Assembly: GCA_030737875.1 (NCBI GenBank)
Contig: CM060911.1
Location: forward strand, 55,608,001 to 55,672,000
DNA length: 64,000 bases
Source: Allium sativum
Taxonomy: Eukaryota > Streptophyta > Magnoliopsida > Asparagales > Amaryllidaceae
Direction: 5' to 3'
The notes under the pieces are model-generated. The model worked only from the letters and a program-made list of their open reading frames with translations. It searched no databases and was not told where the DNA came from. Within the stretch, counting starts at the first letter, position 1. Each line of letters begins with the position of its first letter. Shown in pieces: positions 1 to 13,000 of this stretch. The position numbers and the translations under genes were made by a program.

Positions 1-2929
1 TTTTTGTTATCAAATAATTTAGGGATTTGGTTTTTTGCATTTGTAATTGATTTGGATTTGTGATAATAACTGATGTCATTACCAGACATTATTACGGGGG
101 TAAAAGAGAACGTAAAAAATTAAGTGCGTGACCCCCCTTAACATTATTTTTTATGATTGGAGTGTTTTTAAATTTTGACCTCCCTTAATAATATTTGGAG
201 TATCAATAACAATGCCCTAAATATATGTTATGGCAATGTATCTGGATTCTGATCAAATATCCAATGTCCTAGCAATACGGTAAACTAGAAAGTTTGTTCA
301 ACGGTCTAAAGTCTTAAACTTAAGTACTTTTGCAAGGATAATGCATAGGAAACTAAAGAATGAATCAAATTTTACTATACTAAAATTGGACAGAAAAAAT
401 CAATGAATATTCAGTAAGTATATAATTACTATAATCATAATACTATATTAAGCTGTAAATTAGTTTATAACTTAGATTCAGTAAGTAGATTTAGAACTTA
501 AGAATTAATTCAAGGAAAGCATACTCATAGTCTTTGTTTCACACTTCACACCATTAATTACTACAGCCGGACGACGGTGGAAGTCTTCACTAGCATTGTG
601 AAGAGCTGCAACTACGATTGGTCCATTTTGACATCGTTCTTACTTCCTATTGAGGTGATTCCATACAAATAATTCATAATCCACACGATGCAATTATGCA
701 AATCCAACAAACTGTTTGGCACATATTTAGAAGGAAAGAGATTCCTCGCCAACCACAAGATGCACATCCAAAGGACGACATTGCATGGTTTAACTTTTCA
801 TATGTATATAGGTCCGTTTATTGACTTGCACTAATTGTATTGCTGGAGGAAGATACTGTAATACCGCGATTAGCATTTTTAACGGATATATACAGATATA
901 TTCCCAATATAGCTAACTCAATCATAAAAGCGTGTATTTAAAATACTAGTAATACTGTATAACGGTGGGGAAACAGACCGTTAAGTTGTTTAATATAAAA
1001 AAAGAAATATTTATTATTACATTTTACTAATGTAATACATATTGATAATCAATTGGACAATATATTGTGAAACACACATCTTACGGAATAAACTCTTGAA
1101 TTACATGTACAACCGTACAACGGTTGAAACTGATCATTAAATAATACTTAATTGCCAAAAAGACTATGCTTCATAATTTATTATATTATCAAGTTTAAAA
1201 TACTGCAGATATATTAAAATTAAGCATTAGATCATTTTAATTGTAAAAAAATCAACTTCTTGCTGGATCCATGGTTAATTTCCAACTATCAGATTCAGAC
1301 CTCGGCCGTTTGCAAATTGTGTGTAAGGGATTTCTTTTTGTTTCAAAAATTAAAGCACTAATGGAATAAGGGCTTGTAGTTAAAATGAATTTATTTCATA
1401 TCGCAAAATTAAACATACTAAAATTAAACAAGTTAATTTCTAATAACATAAAATTTTGTGTCGTGCGAGCGTCGTATTTGTTGAATACGTGAAAAGTACT
1501 TTTCAACAAAAAATTACATTGTAAAAAGATAAATTTTTGCTACATAAAATATGCCGTTAAAAACTAAAAAATGCTGCAAGAGTTCTCCGTTACATAATTG
1601 TTTTAAGAAATTAGTCAGCCGCATCCTCTCCCTGTAGAATAACCCACTCACTGGCAAATGTAAACGATGGCCTAAGCATAAAAATAAATCAAACAAACTT
1701 CAATCAAAATCCAACAACGATAAATCCACTACATGGTTAAATCACAAGAATATCTGAAAAATAAAAACCAAGTATGCACAAACAATCAATAAACCAGAAT
1801 GCAGCATCAATATCCTTTTAGTCTTGCAAGGGTGGATGTCATTAGTTCATGAACTAGTTCATAGGTGGAGCCATTGCCGTTGCTTAGCAATATCACCCAT
1901 CCAACCTATAATAAAATTTAGTGAATGTACATAAATCAAACTATCCACTCAAAACTCACCCAAAAATCAAAACACATGTAATAATACCAAGGAAGGGTCA
2001 TATTCACGCTTTTCTAGCTCTCTGTACTCTTGACACAGCATGCAAAAGAGATGCACACCTCAATCTTCATAAGGTTCTTCAACAAGGTTATGCTTCTCCC
2101 TCATTTTTTTTCCTGTACTCACCCAATCATCCAGCTCAGTACTGATACTTATGTCAGCATATATATGAAAATTCCAAATATGCATGCTTTTATTGAAACA
2201 TACCAAAGAAAAATTATTGTGCTAGAAACAAGCAAAGCATTTGAAGGTTGATAAGTAAGGAACATGTTGGTTTAAATTATTGGTTAGGCCCTGGTCTAGC
2301 ATCTTCAAAATTTGCCTGAAGGTGACGAAAGTGAAGCAACCAGTCATTAAAGCTGCATGATGATCAGATACATACAAACTTACTAAAAGTGGTTGTTAAA
2401 GCAGTCATCCTCTCCCTGTGGAATAAGCCCCTCCTAATTTATTCAGCAAACTATAAGCAGAATCTATACATCAACCGTGTTGTAACCTTCACAAGATTAC
2501 TGGTAAAACCATACACGTTACTTATCTACAACAGGCATGCAAAGCAAAATATATTTGATTTTATTATGCAACAGGTATATGTAAAAGGAACTCTACAGTG
2601 GGTGGTTGTTTTCAAAGTACGAACTGACATTTAGTATCCAATAGTAGTACATATGCTGCCGAAATCTATGTATCGCCAATACAATCATTTATCCATGTCC
2701 ACAAAGTTCTATACAAAACAGTCCCAATGTGCTAATACACCAAAATATTAAATTATAGAACATGGGAAAAAATAAATCTATCAACATATGAATTTTACCA
2801 AAAACGATGTAGTTAGATATCTGGCACCCACCAAGAAGAGTTTCCATCTGAGATAATTTATTTCCACAATCACAAATCTTGTTATATAAGCTCTTCTTTT
2901 AGAAACAGTCATCCAATTATATGGTTCAA
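1..2929. other. Intergenic DNA, no gene supported
   Basis: AT-rich sequence with many stops in all frames. Short open frames (for example 60 codons on the minus strand at 1514-1696 and 81 codons on the plus strand at 2389-2634) show no domain, no convincing start context and no codon periodicity that I can see. The 1514-1696 frame is preceded on the minus strand by a pyrimidine-rich stretch ending in AG, so an old exon cannot be excluded, but nothing identifies it. Confidence 0.6.
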
Positions 2930-3306
2930 ACAGTCATCCAGCAGTAATGAATTGTATTACTTAGAAGTCGCTCATTTAGGGCCTGGAAAATGAAATTGTG
3001 AGAATCGTTATGCCCAGCTTGTGTTTCAGCAGTCACGAATCAACTATTTTATTATTTAAAAGTCGGTAAATTAGGGATTAAAAGTAATTTTGACAGAACG
3101 AAAAAGGATTTGAGGAAGGAGAGACGCACCTTAAAATTACGCATGAAATATGATGGAGGAAAATCGTGTAGGAAACAACTTATCATTATGCCCAGCTTGT
3201 GTTTCAACAATCCAGCAGTAATAAATTGTTATTACTTAGGAGTCACTCATTTAGGGCTTGGAAAATGAAATTGGGAAAGCGAAATTGAGATAACGGAAAA
3301 AGATCG
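2930..3306. repeat. Imperfect ~270 bp tandem duplication
   Basis: The block starting near 2936 (CATCCAGCAGTAATGAATTG, then CTCATTTAGGGCCTGGAAAA) recurs from about 3208 with a few substitutions, and TTATGCCCAGCTTGTGTTTC occurs at about 3008 and 3185. The second copy is interrupted at 3306 by the solo LTR and resumes at 8732 (GAGATGCACCTCAAAAATTG beside GAGACGCACCTTAAAATTAC at about 3120). The first copy therefore shows what the site looked like before the insertion. No coding potential seen. Confidence 0.75.
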
Positions 3307-5953
3307 TGTAATGACCCGCCATTTTGACCGTGCCGAATCGACAAAACATGTCAACTCGAAACGTCCAAAATAACAGATTGTTATTAGCTTCTGGGGTAAA
3401 CAGAATAAATCACAGAATCACAGACCTCAGACACAAATACAAAGCAATATAGTACCTCGCAGCGGAAAATAAAAAATACAATAGTAATTCATGAAGCTAC
3501 AAATAAATATTTTACATCAGAGTTTACATAAACAATACAGCGAAAGTCTAATACAATGAATTTTGATACATAAGTAAATGACAACAGTATGAAACAAAAC
3601 AATGAGAATAGCTGACACTGGAACAACTGATCAATGAGTAGATATAGGTGAGCAAAACCCAAGATAAGCTCCAACTCCAAGGATAAATCTCCAAACTGGA
3701 ATACTCGATCTGACCCGAGCAATAATGCAAAAACAAAACAACTCGGATCAGGACTAACATTCTCATGAAAGTAAATCAACTCAAATGAAATGTTCAATGA
3801 AATGCAATCAGTAACTTAAATGATGTTTGGGATCACCATCCTCTAAGGATCCGTCAAACTAATACTATATAGTATAATACGCTATATACAATAGTGTCTA
3901 CTAGTAAAGTAAAATATCAAAATAGCGTAAGCAGGATTACCATTATTACCCTTACACCATTTATATATTCCCATAATATATACAGTACCGTAATTCCTCC
4001 ATAAACTGGAGGTTGATCAGAGGGCACTCCATATAAAACAGTACAAAACAAAGTCGTAGGGGGCTCGTATAAGGCATGTGACAAGGCACGCAAGGAATGC
4101 CAGGGGGGATTCACCGTTTGCATAGCCGGACTGGTGGTAACGTATAGCAGCTACTACCGCCCACCTCGATACACACTCCCATAATCAAAAGGGCCCAAAT
4201 CGAATCTCAACAGTAATAGAATAATATCAAAGAAGTGTGCTCGATAGGAGGTATGACCTCACTTGGTCCGTGCGTAGCTCCTGTTTTAGTCACATCAAGA
4301 TGTCTCAAGGTAGTCAGGGTCTCGTAATTAATATGAAATAGAAAATTGGAGTCGTTCTCTAAATCATCCCCTTCATTCTGGAACTCCACCGCGTACACAG
4401 TTGTTAAAGTGGTTTTCGGTACTGGTAGAGAGTATGACAATAGCCGATCCCGGTCTCTTTAACAACCAAATGCTTATATTTTTCACACTGTGTCCATTAT
4501 TTTATAAATCATTTTATAAAATAGTTTATACAAAATCTCATATTCGAATTTGAAATCAAAATTAAATACCTAACTTCGATTATATTTAAATTTGAAGACA
4601 ACTTAAATCGCTTAAATCAAATTTATTTCGGAAGCATATCGAAAAGTTCTCAAAATACAGTATAAATTAATACTATACTATTTAACTTCGATTTTCGAAA
4701 ATATTCATATAACGACTTTCAATTCAAATCGACTAATATTAAATCATACCTTAAAGATCATAGTTATCGTTTAAATCTAACAAAATATTAACTTCGAGAA
4801 TATTTGGTATGATTTATATTCGAAAAATTCGAGTTCCAACAGTTCAAACCATTCAATTCCACCTTTAAAAGAATTCGTTTATATCGATTCGTAAACTTTA
4901 ACATTTGGTTAGAATTCAACATAACGATTCATATCCAAAACTTATATTTCAATTTACCGAATTACATTCAAGTCATACGATTCGAATCATTATTCAACAA
5001 TTCATAAAATCTAGTTTTACCATTTAAGCATTCGTTTAAGTCAATTCAAAATCCAACGCTTAAGTTCAAATTTAGTTTATATATTTCACATCGAAATCTT
5101 ATGTTTCAAATTAAATCAAATCATATAATATATTAACTCAAATCGAGCTATTCGAATTCATTACTTAAAATTTGAGTCGAAGGCTTATATTCAACTCAAA
5201 CAATTTATAAGTTTTAGAATTATTCTTAAAAGTCAATTTTACAAATTTCCCAATTCAAACCAAACGATTTATAAAACCAATTCTATATAAAATTTATATA
5301 ATTTAAAATTCACATTTTTGTCGCTAAAGAAATCAAATTCATTTCATTTTTACCTAATTTAAATTCATCTCTACTAAAGGTTCGTATCAATTCGAATTCA
5401 CAACTAAATATGAGTTCATTCGTTATTCAATTATCGATATATAAATTTACATCTTTAAAACCTCAAATTTAAATCACCAAGTCTAACTTATCCAATTCAT
5501 GGTTTATTATTAATGTTTATAAAATATAAATAAAAGAAAAATAACTTTTGCAAATAGATATATATATAAGTTTATAAAATTCTAAAATTAATTAGAATAT
5601 AGATTATAAACATAAATAAGATTAAAATAATATAGAAAATAAATTTAAATTAATTATTTATAATAATATAAAAGTTAAAAATACTAATAAGATTAAATTA
5701 TATAGATTAAAATAAATAAATTGTAAGTAAAAAACTTAAATAAGCATTTAATCTATATTTACTTATAAAAATCATTTAAAACATATAATTCAAAATTTAA
5801 AAAAAATTAAGTTTAAAATATTTAAAATATAAATATATATAATATAAAATTTAAAGTCATTACTTTAAAATCAAATTTCCAAATCAAAATACTTCAAAAA
5901 TACGACCAATGGTGTCCGTATATAGTTTTCTACCCTATGGTCAAGTGATACGG

Positions 5954-6114
5954 ATATTTATCATTTCAACTCGCCATTTATAAAATTTCTATGGGTCTAT
6001 CATTTCAACCCGCAATCCCAAATTCAGTAAAAATCGTCCAGGTCTATCATTTCAACCCATAACGATTTTTCCCTATTCTAATGTCCGTTCGGGTATGTAT
6101 CATTTCAACCCTTA
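5954..6114. repeat. Four spaced copies of TATCATTTCAACCC
   Basis: The word TATCATTTCAAC followed by YCG or CC appears at about 5958, 5998, 6045 and 6098, 40-53 bp apart, separated by sequences that share short words (AAATTTC, AAAATCG, AACGATTTTTCCC). It looks like a decayed tandem repeat within the solo LTR. Confidence 0.7.
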
Positions 6115-6799
6115 ATAATTTTTCCTGAACTAGGGGTATCAACAATCACAAACAACAATCACATAGCAACAATCTCAGCATATATCATCAGTGCAACTAC
6201 GTGTCATATGAATATATCGTGTCACATATGAAATGTGCATATATATCAAATCAAACAATTTCTATCAGCAATCCTATACATTTCATATAACAGTTCATTA
6301 TCGATCTAACATCCATGAAAAATGTTAGTCAGTTGTGAGATAAACTCATCTTTCGTGGCACAGATTGAAGACAACAGACAGATGGATGCAGAATGAGATG
6401 ACGACTTCTAGGCCCGACTCCTAATGGATTCAATTCGATGATTTTTTTTTCAAGAGGAGGTTAGGGAGTTAGTCGATGGATCGGTACAGTTATTGGGTTT
6501 GGATGGGTTCGGAACACAACACCAACTCAACTAAAAAAATAGACACAATAAAAATCCATTTCAAAATAATATATACATATTATATAAATACACTAACCCA
6601 TATATAAATACACACATATATAAACTTTTTTTTTCTTTTTTTCAAAACTAATAAATTCGAAATAATTAACCCAAATACACACCGACTCATGTACCTAGAA
6701 AAATCAAAACACACACACAATACACGGATGCACCAGTTGACCCATAACCCAAATAACACACACGCACAAATAATATGACTCACGCCCAAACCAACAGTA

Positions 6800-6801
<2 letters not shown>

Positions 6802-6895
<94 letters not shown>
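6802..6895. repeat. (TA)n microsatellite, about 47 units
   Basis: Uninterrupted AT dinucleotide run within the solo LTR. It creates an artefactual 132-codon minus-strand frame of alternating Ile and Tyr at 6580-6978, which is not a gene. Confidence 0.95.
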
Positions 6896-6898
<3 letters not shown>

Positions 6899-7018
6899 TA
6901 CAAACTCACACCACACAAACAAATATACATCCATTTTAAACCTAGACTCATGTAGAAAACACACACACAACCACACATGCACGGATGCCTTCACTCACAC
7001 ATACACGCGTAGGGGCTA

Positions 7019-7445
7019 TTGTGTTCAGGGATGATGGTCGGACCCGACTTTGGTGGGATGGCCTCGGGTTTAGATGGGGTGCGACTTCAGGTCAGGAGTG
7101 GCTCGGCTACTCACGGAGGAGGGCTGGGTGATCTTGGGATGGGTGCGCAAACGAGGCAGGGAGGAGAACATGGCATTAGCGGAGGAGATGGCAGCATGGA
7201 AGCAAGGAAAGGAGGCTGCTGACTGGGCGAATGCGAGAGGGAGAAGGAAGGTTGGTGCGTTCGAACGCGGAGGGGGAGAGCATCGACGTGGAGTTTCCAG
7301 CGGAGTTGGTCAGTGGGTGAGCGGCTTGCAAGGTTCGGGCTCGACTTCGGTGAAGCTTGGCTTCATGGAGGAGGAAGGATGCGAGTTGAAGGGGAGCGGC
7401 AAGGCGGATTGGAATAACATTGGAGCAGCAGCTCGTTTCACATAA
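7019..7445. other. GC- and G-rich block inside the solo LTR
   Basis: A sharp rise in G content on the plus strand (GGAGGA, GGGAGGAG words) inside AT-rich surroundings. Overlapping open frames (67 and 123 codons) run through it but have no recognisable domain. Comparable G-rich blocks occur at the same relative place in the E5 LTRs (50820-51240 and 59000-59400), just downstream of the inferred minus-strand TATA box. The likely role is the C/T-rich start of the retrotransposon transcript, not a protein-coding gene. Confidence 0.5.
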
Positions 7446-7500
7446 TAAGAGAGAGCAGGGAGGAAAGAAGTACTGAAGTAGCTGTGTCCATTTGTTTCTT

Positions 7501-7520
7501 TTTTATATATAATATATATA
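7501..7520 (-). promoter_or_regulatory. Candidate TATA box of the solo LTR
   Basis: TTTTATATATAATATATATA read on the minus strand is TATA-like and lies immediately before the G-rich block that would become the C-rich transcript leader. The placement parallels E5, but low-complexity AT sequence makes this weak. Confidence 0.35.
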
Positions 7521-8731
7521 GTGATATGCATTGGGACTTAGGAGCCCGGTTGGGAATTGGAAAGCTGTCAGGAAGTGATAAAGTTTGAATGGCAATGAAC
7601 AGTTTTTAAAATGAAAAGAATGAACGGTTTAACATTTGAAAGGGCAGAGCACCGTCAACAAATTTCAATTAAAAGAATAACGAACGAAAATATTAAATGG
7701 AACCGACAGTTCAAATAAAATAAAAAAATTTGGAAACAAATGGCTTTGTAATTTCAAAAGGGAACGAAACGTTTCATTGAAAACGTAAAACAAATGTCTT
7801 TGGAAACAAACGTATACATGCATGCATGGCTTTGTAAAAGGGCGCATGCCACGGAAAGGAAACTAAGACCAACCTTTGGTTTAGTATTGGAGAGAAAAAA
7901 TACGTGTGTGCATGATAATAAATAGAGCAAGATGGATATAAACATATGGACACTAAAGCAAGAAAAGGAAGAGTTGAAAGTAAAAGTCGCGCATGGCAAA
8001 AGAAGACAAGTAAATATAAACACGCAATGCATGATTTTGGAAATGAAACACTTTCAAAAGAGAAGTACATGTATAGTTTGCATGTAAATGTGTCCATCCT
8101 AGAAACAAAAAAAGGTATTTAGGTGTTTAGTTAAATAAAAGAATGGGTTTTGCAGACCCAAAATGCTTAGAAAAAAATGCTGGATCCAAATAGGGACAGG
8201 TCGAACTCAAATGACTTTGTTATAAAAATGAACTGCGCAAGCCTTTTTACAATTACAGCGCGAACCGAGCACCAAAACCAACAAATGAATATATTGCGGT
8301 AATCAGCGCGATGAGGTGGACACAACGGTATATAATTTGCAGTGTCAGGATGCTCCGTTCAAAAACGCGTTACGGACCCCTTTTAACGTAAAGATGCAGA
8401 CGAAAAACGGAAGTCAAAATGTCCGATTTTCAGGAAAAAATTTCTCCGTTGGATTACTGACAACAAATAGAATATTTTTCATGTTTGTCCGAACTGGATT
8501 CGAAGAGGTTATAAAATCGTTAAAATTTGAACTGATATGCATAGCTTTGCGCTGAAAATTGCACGATTAACAAACATTCAAATTTTCTGATGAAATTTTC
8601 ACAACTGCTACATCTCACTGAACGTATTTCAAATTTTAATTTCCCGTTACCAGAAATTATAGAATATTTTCAAAAATGAAAATATCGTTTTAAATTGGAA
8701 TTTAAATCGTTAGAAACAGCAGGTTGTTACA

Positions 8732-9127
8732 ATCCGAGAATAGAGAGATGCACCTCAAAAATTGCGGACGAGATATAAGCGAGGAAAATCGGACGAGAAA
8801 CAATTGCAGAGTGAGAAAGCAGCGAGACTTCATGATGATTATGGCTGAAAGCGGGGAAGACGAGAGGAAATCTGATAAAACACGGGCGCCTGTTTATCGG
8901 CTTCAGAGAAATCCATTTTGGCAATGTGACTCTAAGCAAACCACCCTGACGGTCGGTTTGATAATAAAAGAAATAAAATACAGTAGTTCGGTTCCTTAGT
9001 AAAAAAGGCACAAATTGCAAATCAAGCCTTTTTTAAAATTGATACGAATATGCATGCCAAGTCAATTATTCAGGTGCTTAAGTTTAGGAAATAATATCGC
9101 GTCAGATATTTTATTTGTATAAACAGC
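8732..9127. other. Continuation of the tandem duplicate, then upstream region of the small gene
   Basis: The first ~100 bp complete the duplicate interrupted by the solo LTR. The remainder is AT-rich and probably contains the upstream part of the promoter for the 9206-9406 frame. A 91-codon plus frame (8724-8999) starts within the LTR end and is not supported as a gene. Confidence 0.5.
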
Positions 9128-9136
9128 TATATATAA
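9128..9136 (+). promoter_or_regulatory. TATA box of the small gene
   Basis: TATATATAA 70 bp upstream of the ATG at 9206. A start about 30 bp downstream of it would give a 5' leader of about 40-45 nt. The spacing is normal for a plant RNA polymerase II promoter. No other element was recognised. Confidence 0.5.
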
Positions 9137-9205
9137 CCCTCATTCCTTCCCACAGACTTAACGTTATATTTATCTTCTGATTCTGTGTGAAAGAGACAAA
9201 TAACA

Positions 9206-9406
9206 ATGGAAGCTCCTAAAAAATTTCCACGTATATCAACAAGGGGAAAAAAGCCTGTAGGACTACTGGTACCGATTACATATTTTCCGAAAGATTATCT
9301 AAAGAGGATGACTGCTGATGCCCCAAAATCTGAAAAAAAGGTTAAAGTCTTAGTTGGTCGTAAAAGGATTTCTGTTTCAACTGAGGAGGCTGCAACTTTC
9401 AATTAA
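9206..9406 (+). CDS. Small basic hypothetical protein, 66 aa
   Basis: I do not recognise this protein. The frame runs from ATG to TAA, with AACAATGGA around the start (A at -3, G at +4, a strong plant context), a TATA box 70 bp upstream and a T-rich downstream stretch like a plant 3' UTR. The product is Lys/Arg rich, with basic clusters near residues 5-16 and 41-53 (SEKKVKVLVGRKR) and no hydrophobic segment long enough for a membrane span or signal peptide. It is the only short frame outside the retrotransposons with promoter, start context and coding-like composition together. It could be a complete small protein, the first exon of a longer transcript whose rest was displaced by the insertion starting at 10497, or an untranslated RNA with a chance frame. 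Function unknown. Confidence 0.45.
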   Translation: MEAPKKFPRISTRGKKPVGLLVPITYFPKDYLKRMTADAPKSEKKVKVLVGRKRISVSTEEAATFN

Positions 9407-10496
9407 CATTGTCAATTTCTTGTTTCTTTTTCCTCCTTAATTTAGTTTAGTGGCTTGTTTTTAGCAACTTATTTCACATTTTTTCCTTTTTTGTTGTTCT
9501 TTTTTATATGGTTAAAGAACCACCTCCTTCTGATCTATGTACGATTGATTATATATTTTTCTAATGGAATCTGATTTTAGAATATGGTCTTTGGTTTGTT
9601 TCCTCTCTCTCAGTTCAGATATTGTCTAATATTCGATATTTGCAGAACGAGTTGATAGTCTTGTGAATCTATTTTTACCGGTTCTGCTTATCAGTATATT
9701 GTTTATGATTACTTTCTTTGCTTGACAAACATGTAATTTATCTTATACATATCTTTATACAATTCAAGTGGGGAATAAACATCAACTTAATTACTGGGCA
9801 GATTAGTGTTACCGGCTTATTTCACTTGTTTTATATATCACAATGCAACATAAGTGTAGCAACTAATCCTCAAAGTATGTCAGCACACAGATTAATTGAT
9901 TCATCTAAATTGGGGAACTTTATATCAGGATAATCAAGTGCTATAAATGCTGGAATCACCTCAATAGGAATTATTTGTGTAGATAATTTTCCAATTTTTC
10001 CTTTTCCTAATTTCATTTGGAAAATGAGAATAGGAACAAAATTGGAAATGGTAATTCTAGGGAACGTTAAGTACTGTTTTATCAAAATATAGGTTTTATC
10101 TTACGAGATTGATACATATATTGATAGAATAAATCTTTTAATTTTCAAGTTTTGTCTTATTCTATAACAGCTTGTTCAGCAAGTTGAAAGGTCATGTAAA
10201 GTACGCCGAAAATCAAGTTAAGTATCAAAGGAACTTAGTGGATCAGAATTTACATTTTGACATAAAGAAAATCAATTAAATATCAGAAACCGTTGTACTT
10301 ACCAAATCACCATATATATTCATTAATGGATCCATATACTTAGTTTACACTATAATATCAAAGTTTGTTTTTGTTCTTTCTGACACCGGTTTGGGTATGG
10401 TTGTGTTTAGTCTTGATCAGTGTTTGCCTTCTTGTTTTTGTACAGAATAAAAAGAAGATTGGTTAAGTTAATAGATGAATCACCTTTCCTGTAATA
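9407..10496. other. Downstream and intergenic region, no further gene supported
   Basis: AT-rich with T-rich stretches. CTTCTTGTTTTTGTACAG near 10429-10446 looks like a plant intron 3' end, but I could not pair it with a donor or a coding exon. The segment ends at the 5' boundary of the interrupted solo LTR. Confidence 0.4.
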
Positions 10497-12835
10497 TGTA
10501 ACAATTTGCATTTCTTAACGTTACCCGTATGAGAATTCCATTAAAAAAATATGAAGCGTTTAGATATAAGATAACATCACAGTGACAAAAATTCACAAGA
10601 CAACATAAAAAAATACAATGGAACTTAAAAATTTCATTTAAAGCAGAATATAAAGTATCATTTCATCATAGACAAAGAAAAACCATAGCTGTCTCATAAA
10701 AACCACATAATCAGAGTATCATAATAAAAATCCTTCTTAATGCCAAATGCAGAAATAAGCAGAATGTGGGACAATACTTGTAAAAATAGAGAACAAGACA
10801 AATAAGAATCTCCAATACGCTAAACTAGGCTCTCTTAAGCACTATATCGTCTACCCTGAGAACCTTGGAGGGGAGGGAGGATGTAACACCCCACGTCCAT
10901 TAATGCCACTCACAAAGGGAATGCATTAAGTTTCGTGGAGTATTATCAGAGTATAGAACAAAATATCACAAGACAGATACATCAAGTGGTACTTCAAAAT
11001 TTTATAACTTTATTGCAGCAGAAACAGAAAATAAGTTTGGTTACATCTTCAAACACCAAAACCAAGTACATCATATCAGTCTTGTACAAAAGCTATCAGA
11101 GTACATTTTTTTAAAACCATAATCCTATATCTTAAAGCCATAATGAAAAGAAGATAAAACTGAACATTACTTTCAGCAATTCAAGTACTTCCAAAAGAGA
11201 GAGAAAGAGATCCAAATCAAGCTTCACTAGGCTCACCCTGAGAACCTGAGAGGGGGGAGGAGGAACGGTAATAAAAGAGGTGAAACAAACGAGGTCAGAC
11301 ATAAAGTCTGGCGAGTCCAGTAACTTTAACAATATAATTACTAAAGTAATAGGATAAGAACATAAACTGGAAAGTAAGAAACGACTGTAACATAAGTATA
11401 TATGACAAGGTAAGAAAGATGAACAAGGCAAACGCTGATTGCGCTTCTAATCACTATAGGATAATTACTACAATGCACCAACCCTTTTTACTCTGAAAGT
11501 TGATCCATTTACTAATCATAATGATAATAATAATAATGGTAGTTCGTATACCCCTAGCTGCTGTCATAGGTGCCGCCTGCCCCTATCTCTACTAGTTGTA
11601 CCCACTACCCTCCCCATTCGATCGGCTCCCTAACTCGGGTGTATTTATTACTTGTGTCATTCGGCCCTGCTTGTTTGTAGATACCTGTGCTGGTCCCATC
11701 ATGGGGTGTATCAATCCCTATGATGGCAACCCGATACAATTCAAGATGCATGGTGTATAACTACTAATGTATAGTGCCTGATTTTTCCACTCTGAAGCAC
11801 GTGCACGCCCGTACTCCATCAGAACCTACACTGATGCACCACTCGCCGCTATTTTGACTGCTTATAATCAGCCCAATAGTTGTGCCCCACCCTGCCTAGT
11901 TCAGGGTACCATGATACATCTATGTGGGTTACTGTTGAAATGGGTCCCCGTTACTAGGGTTTCCTAATCAACATGTTATAACAGTTAGGTGTTCTCAATT
12001 TAACCTAGCCCCACCCATTTGTTTAATAACATGTTGTATTGGTTAGGTGTCGCCTATTCATGTTACTTAACCTTACCATTCTTAGCATGTTTGTTCATTG
12101 GCATTAATTTATTTATTAATGCACCAACCTCTCACATTAGAACTGTTGTTTGTGGTTGCTGGATGTGTCGGGCAGTTCCGGGCAGACTTCTACCGCAAAC
12201 TCATTCTAACCTCGGGTTTTGGGCTTAATGCGCTAACCTCTCACATTAAATCTGTTGTTGCGGTCGCTGGTTATGCCGGGCGGTTCCAGGCAGCCTTACA
12301 CCGCAACTTAATCTAACCTCGGGTTAGGCATGTTCATTATCTCATTTTATTATTCAACCCCAATTTGAATTAATATCCCTGTTTCAAATTGTCCATAATT
12401 TCCAATTCAAGCTATATTCATAATTATCCTCCAAATTATGTCCATAATTTCCATGTATATAAACTATACCAATTTATGTCTCAAGTTAATTACATGGTTA
12501 CTAACCAATTTATGTCAGTTACATAATATCTAATATTAAATATTTCCCAAACTATTCCTTAACGTTTCCACGTTGTTCGTACGTGTAATTAAAATAATAC
12601 GTTTGGCTCGCTGTTAGCCTAACTCGTAAAAAGGAAAAAGGGAAGAAACACATGACATCATAACTGGCATAAAACAATATAGATCTAATTAAGTATGGGT
12701 AACATAAACTTGGCATAGAACAACATAAATCTAGTTAAGCATATAAACATGAACTAGCGTATAAGATAGATCCAATCAACATATGGAATGCGAACTAGCA
12801 TAGATCTAAACTTATAAACATAAACTTGCATAGAC

Positions 12836-13000
12836 TAAACATATGAACTGGCATGGATCTAAACATTTAAACATATAGATCTAAACATATGAACTGGCAT
12901 GGATCTAAACATATGAACATATAGATCTAAACATATGAACTGGTATGGATCTAAACATATGAACTGGTATGGATCTAAACACATGAATATAAACTTGCAT
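12836..13000. repeat. Tandem array of AGATCTAAACATATGAACTGG-type units, left LTR
   Basis: Units of about 22-24 bp (ATGAACTGGCATGGATCTAA, alternating with ATGAACATATAGATCTAA) repeat several times. The same array with a slightly different unit order lies in the right LTR at 19446-19625, so it predates the insertion and has drifted since. Confidence 0.85.

Larger units (their letters stand above)
3307..8731 (-). mobile_element. Solo LTR, 5.4 kb, Ty3/gypsy-like
   Basis: The block begins TGTAATGACCCGCC and ends GGTTGTTACA, the TGTAA...TTACA termini shared by all other LTRs in this window. Neither end is followed by a primer binding site or polypurine tract and no gag or pol is inside, so this is a single LTR left by recombination, not a complete element. 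The flank ATCG on the left and ATCCG on the right fit a 5 bp target duplication with one base lost, and the uninterrupted tandem copy at 3100-3130 supports the join. Minus orientation is inferred from its 3' end resembling that of E5 (TGTAATGACC) and from the TATA-like stretch near 7510. At 5.4 kb it is unusually long. A 1 kb AT-rich stretch (4500-5480) is full of TTCGAA-type words. Confidence 0.75.

Noticed and set aside
1514..1696. 60-codon minus-strand frame as a last exon
   Set aside because: A possible acceptor precedes it but no upstream exon or known domain could be identified.
6580..6978. 132-codon minus-strand frame with a long Ile-Tyr run
   Set aside because: Produced by the (TA)n microsatellite; no domain and no start context.
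7074..7445. 123-codon plus frame in the G-rich block
   Set aside because: Same block occurs in other LTRs without a conserved frame; composition explains the lack of stops.
3307..8731. Reading this block as a complete element with two LTRs
   Set aside because: No internal direct LTR copy, primer binding site, polypurine tract or gag-pol was found inside.
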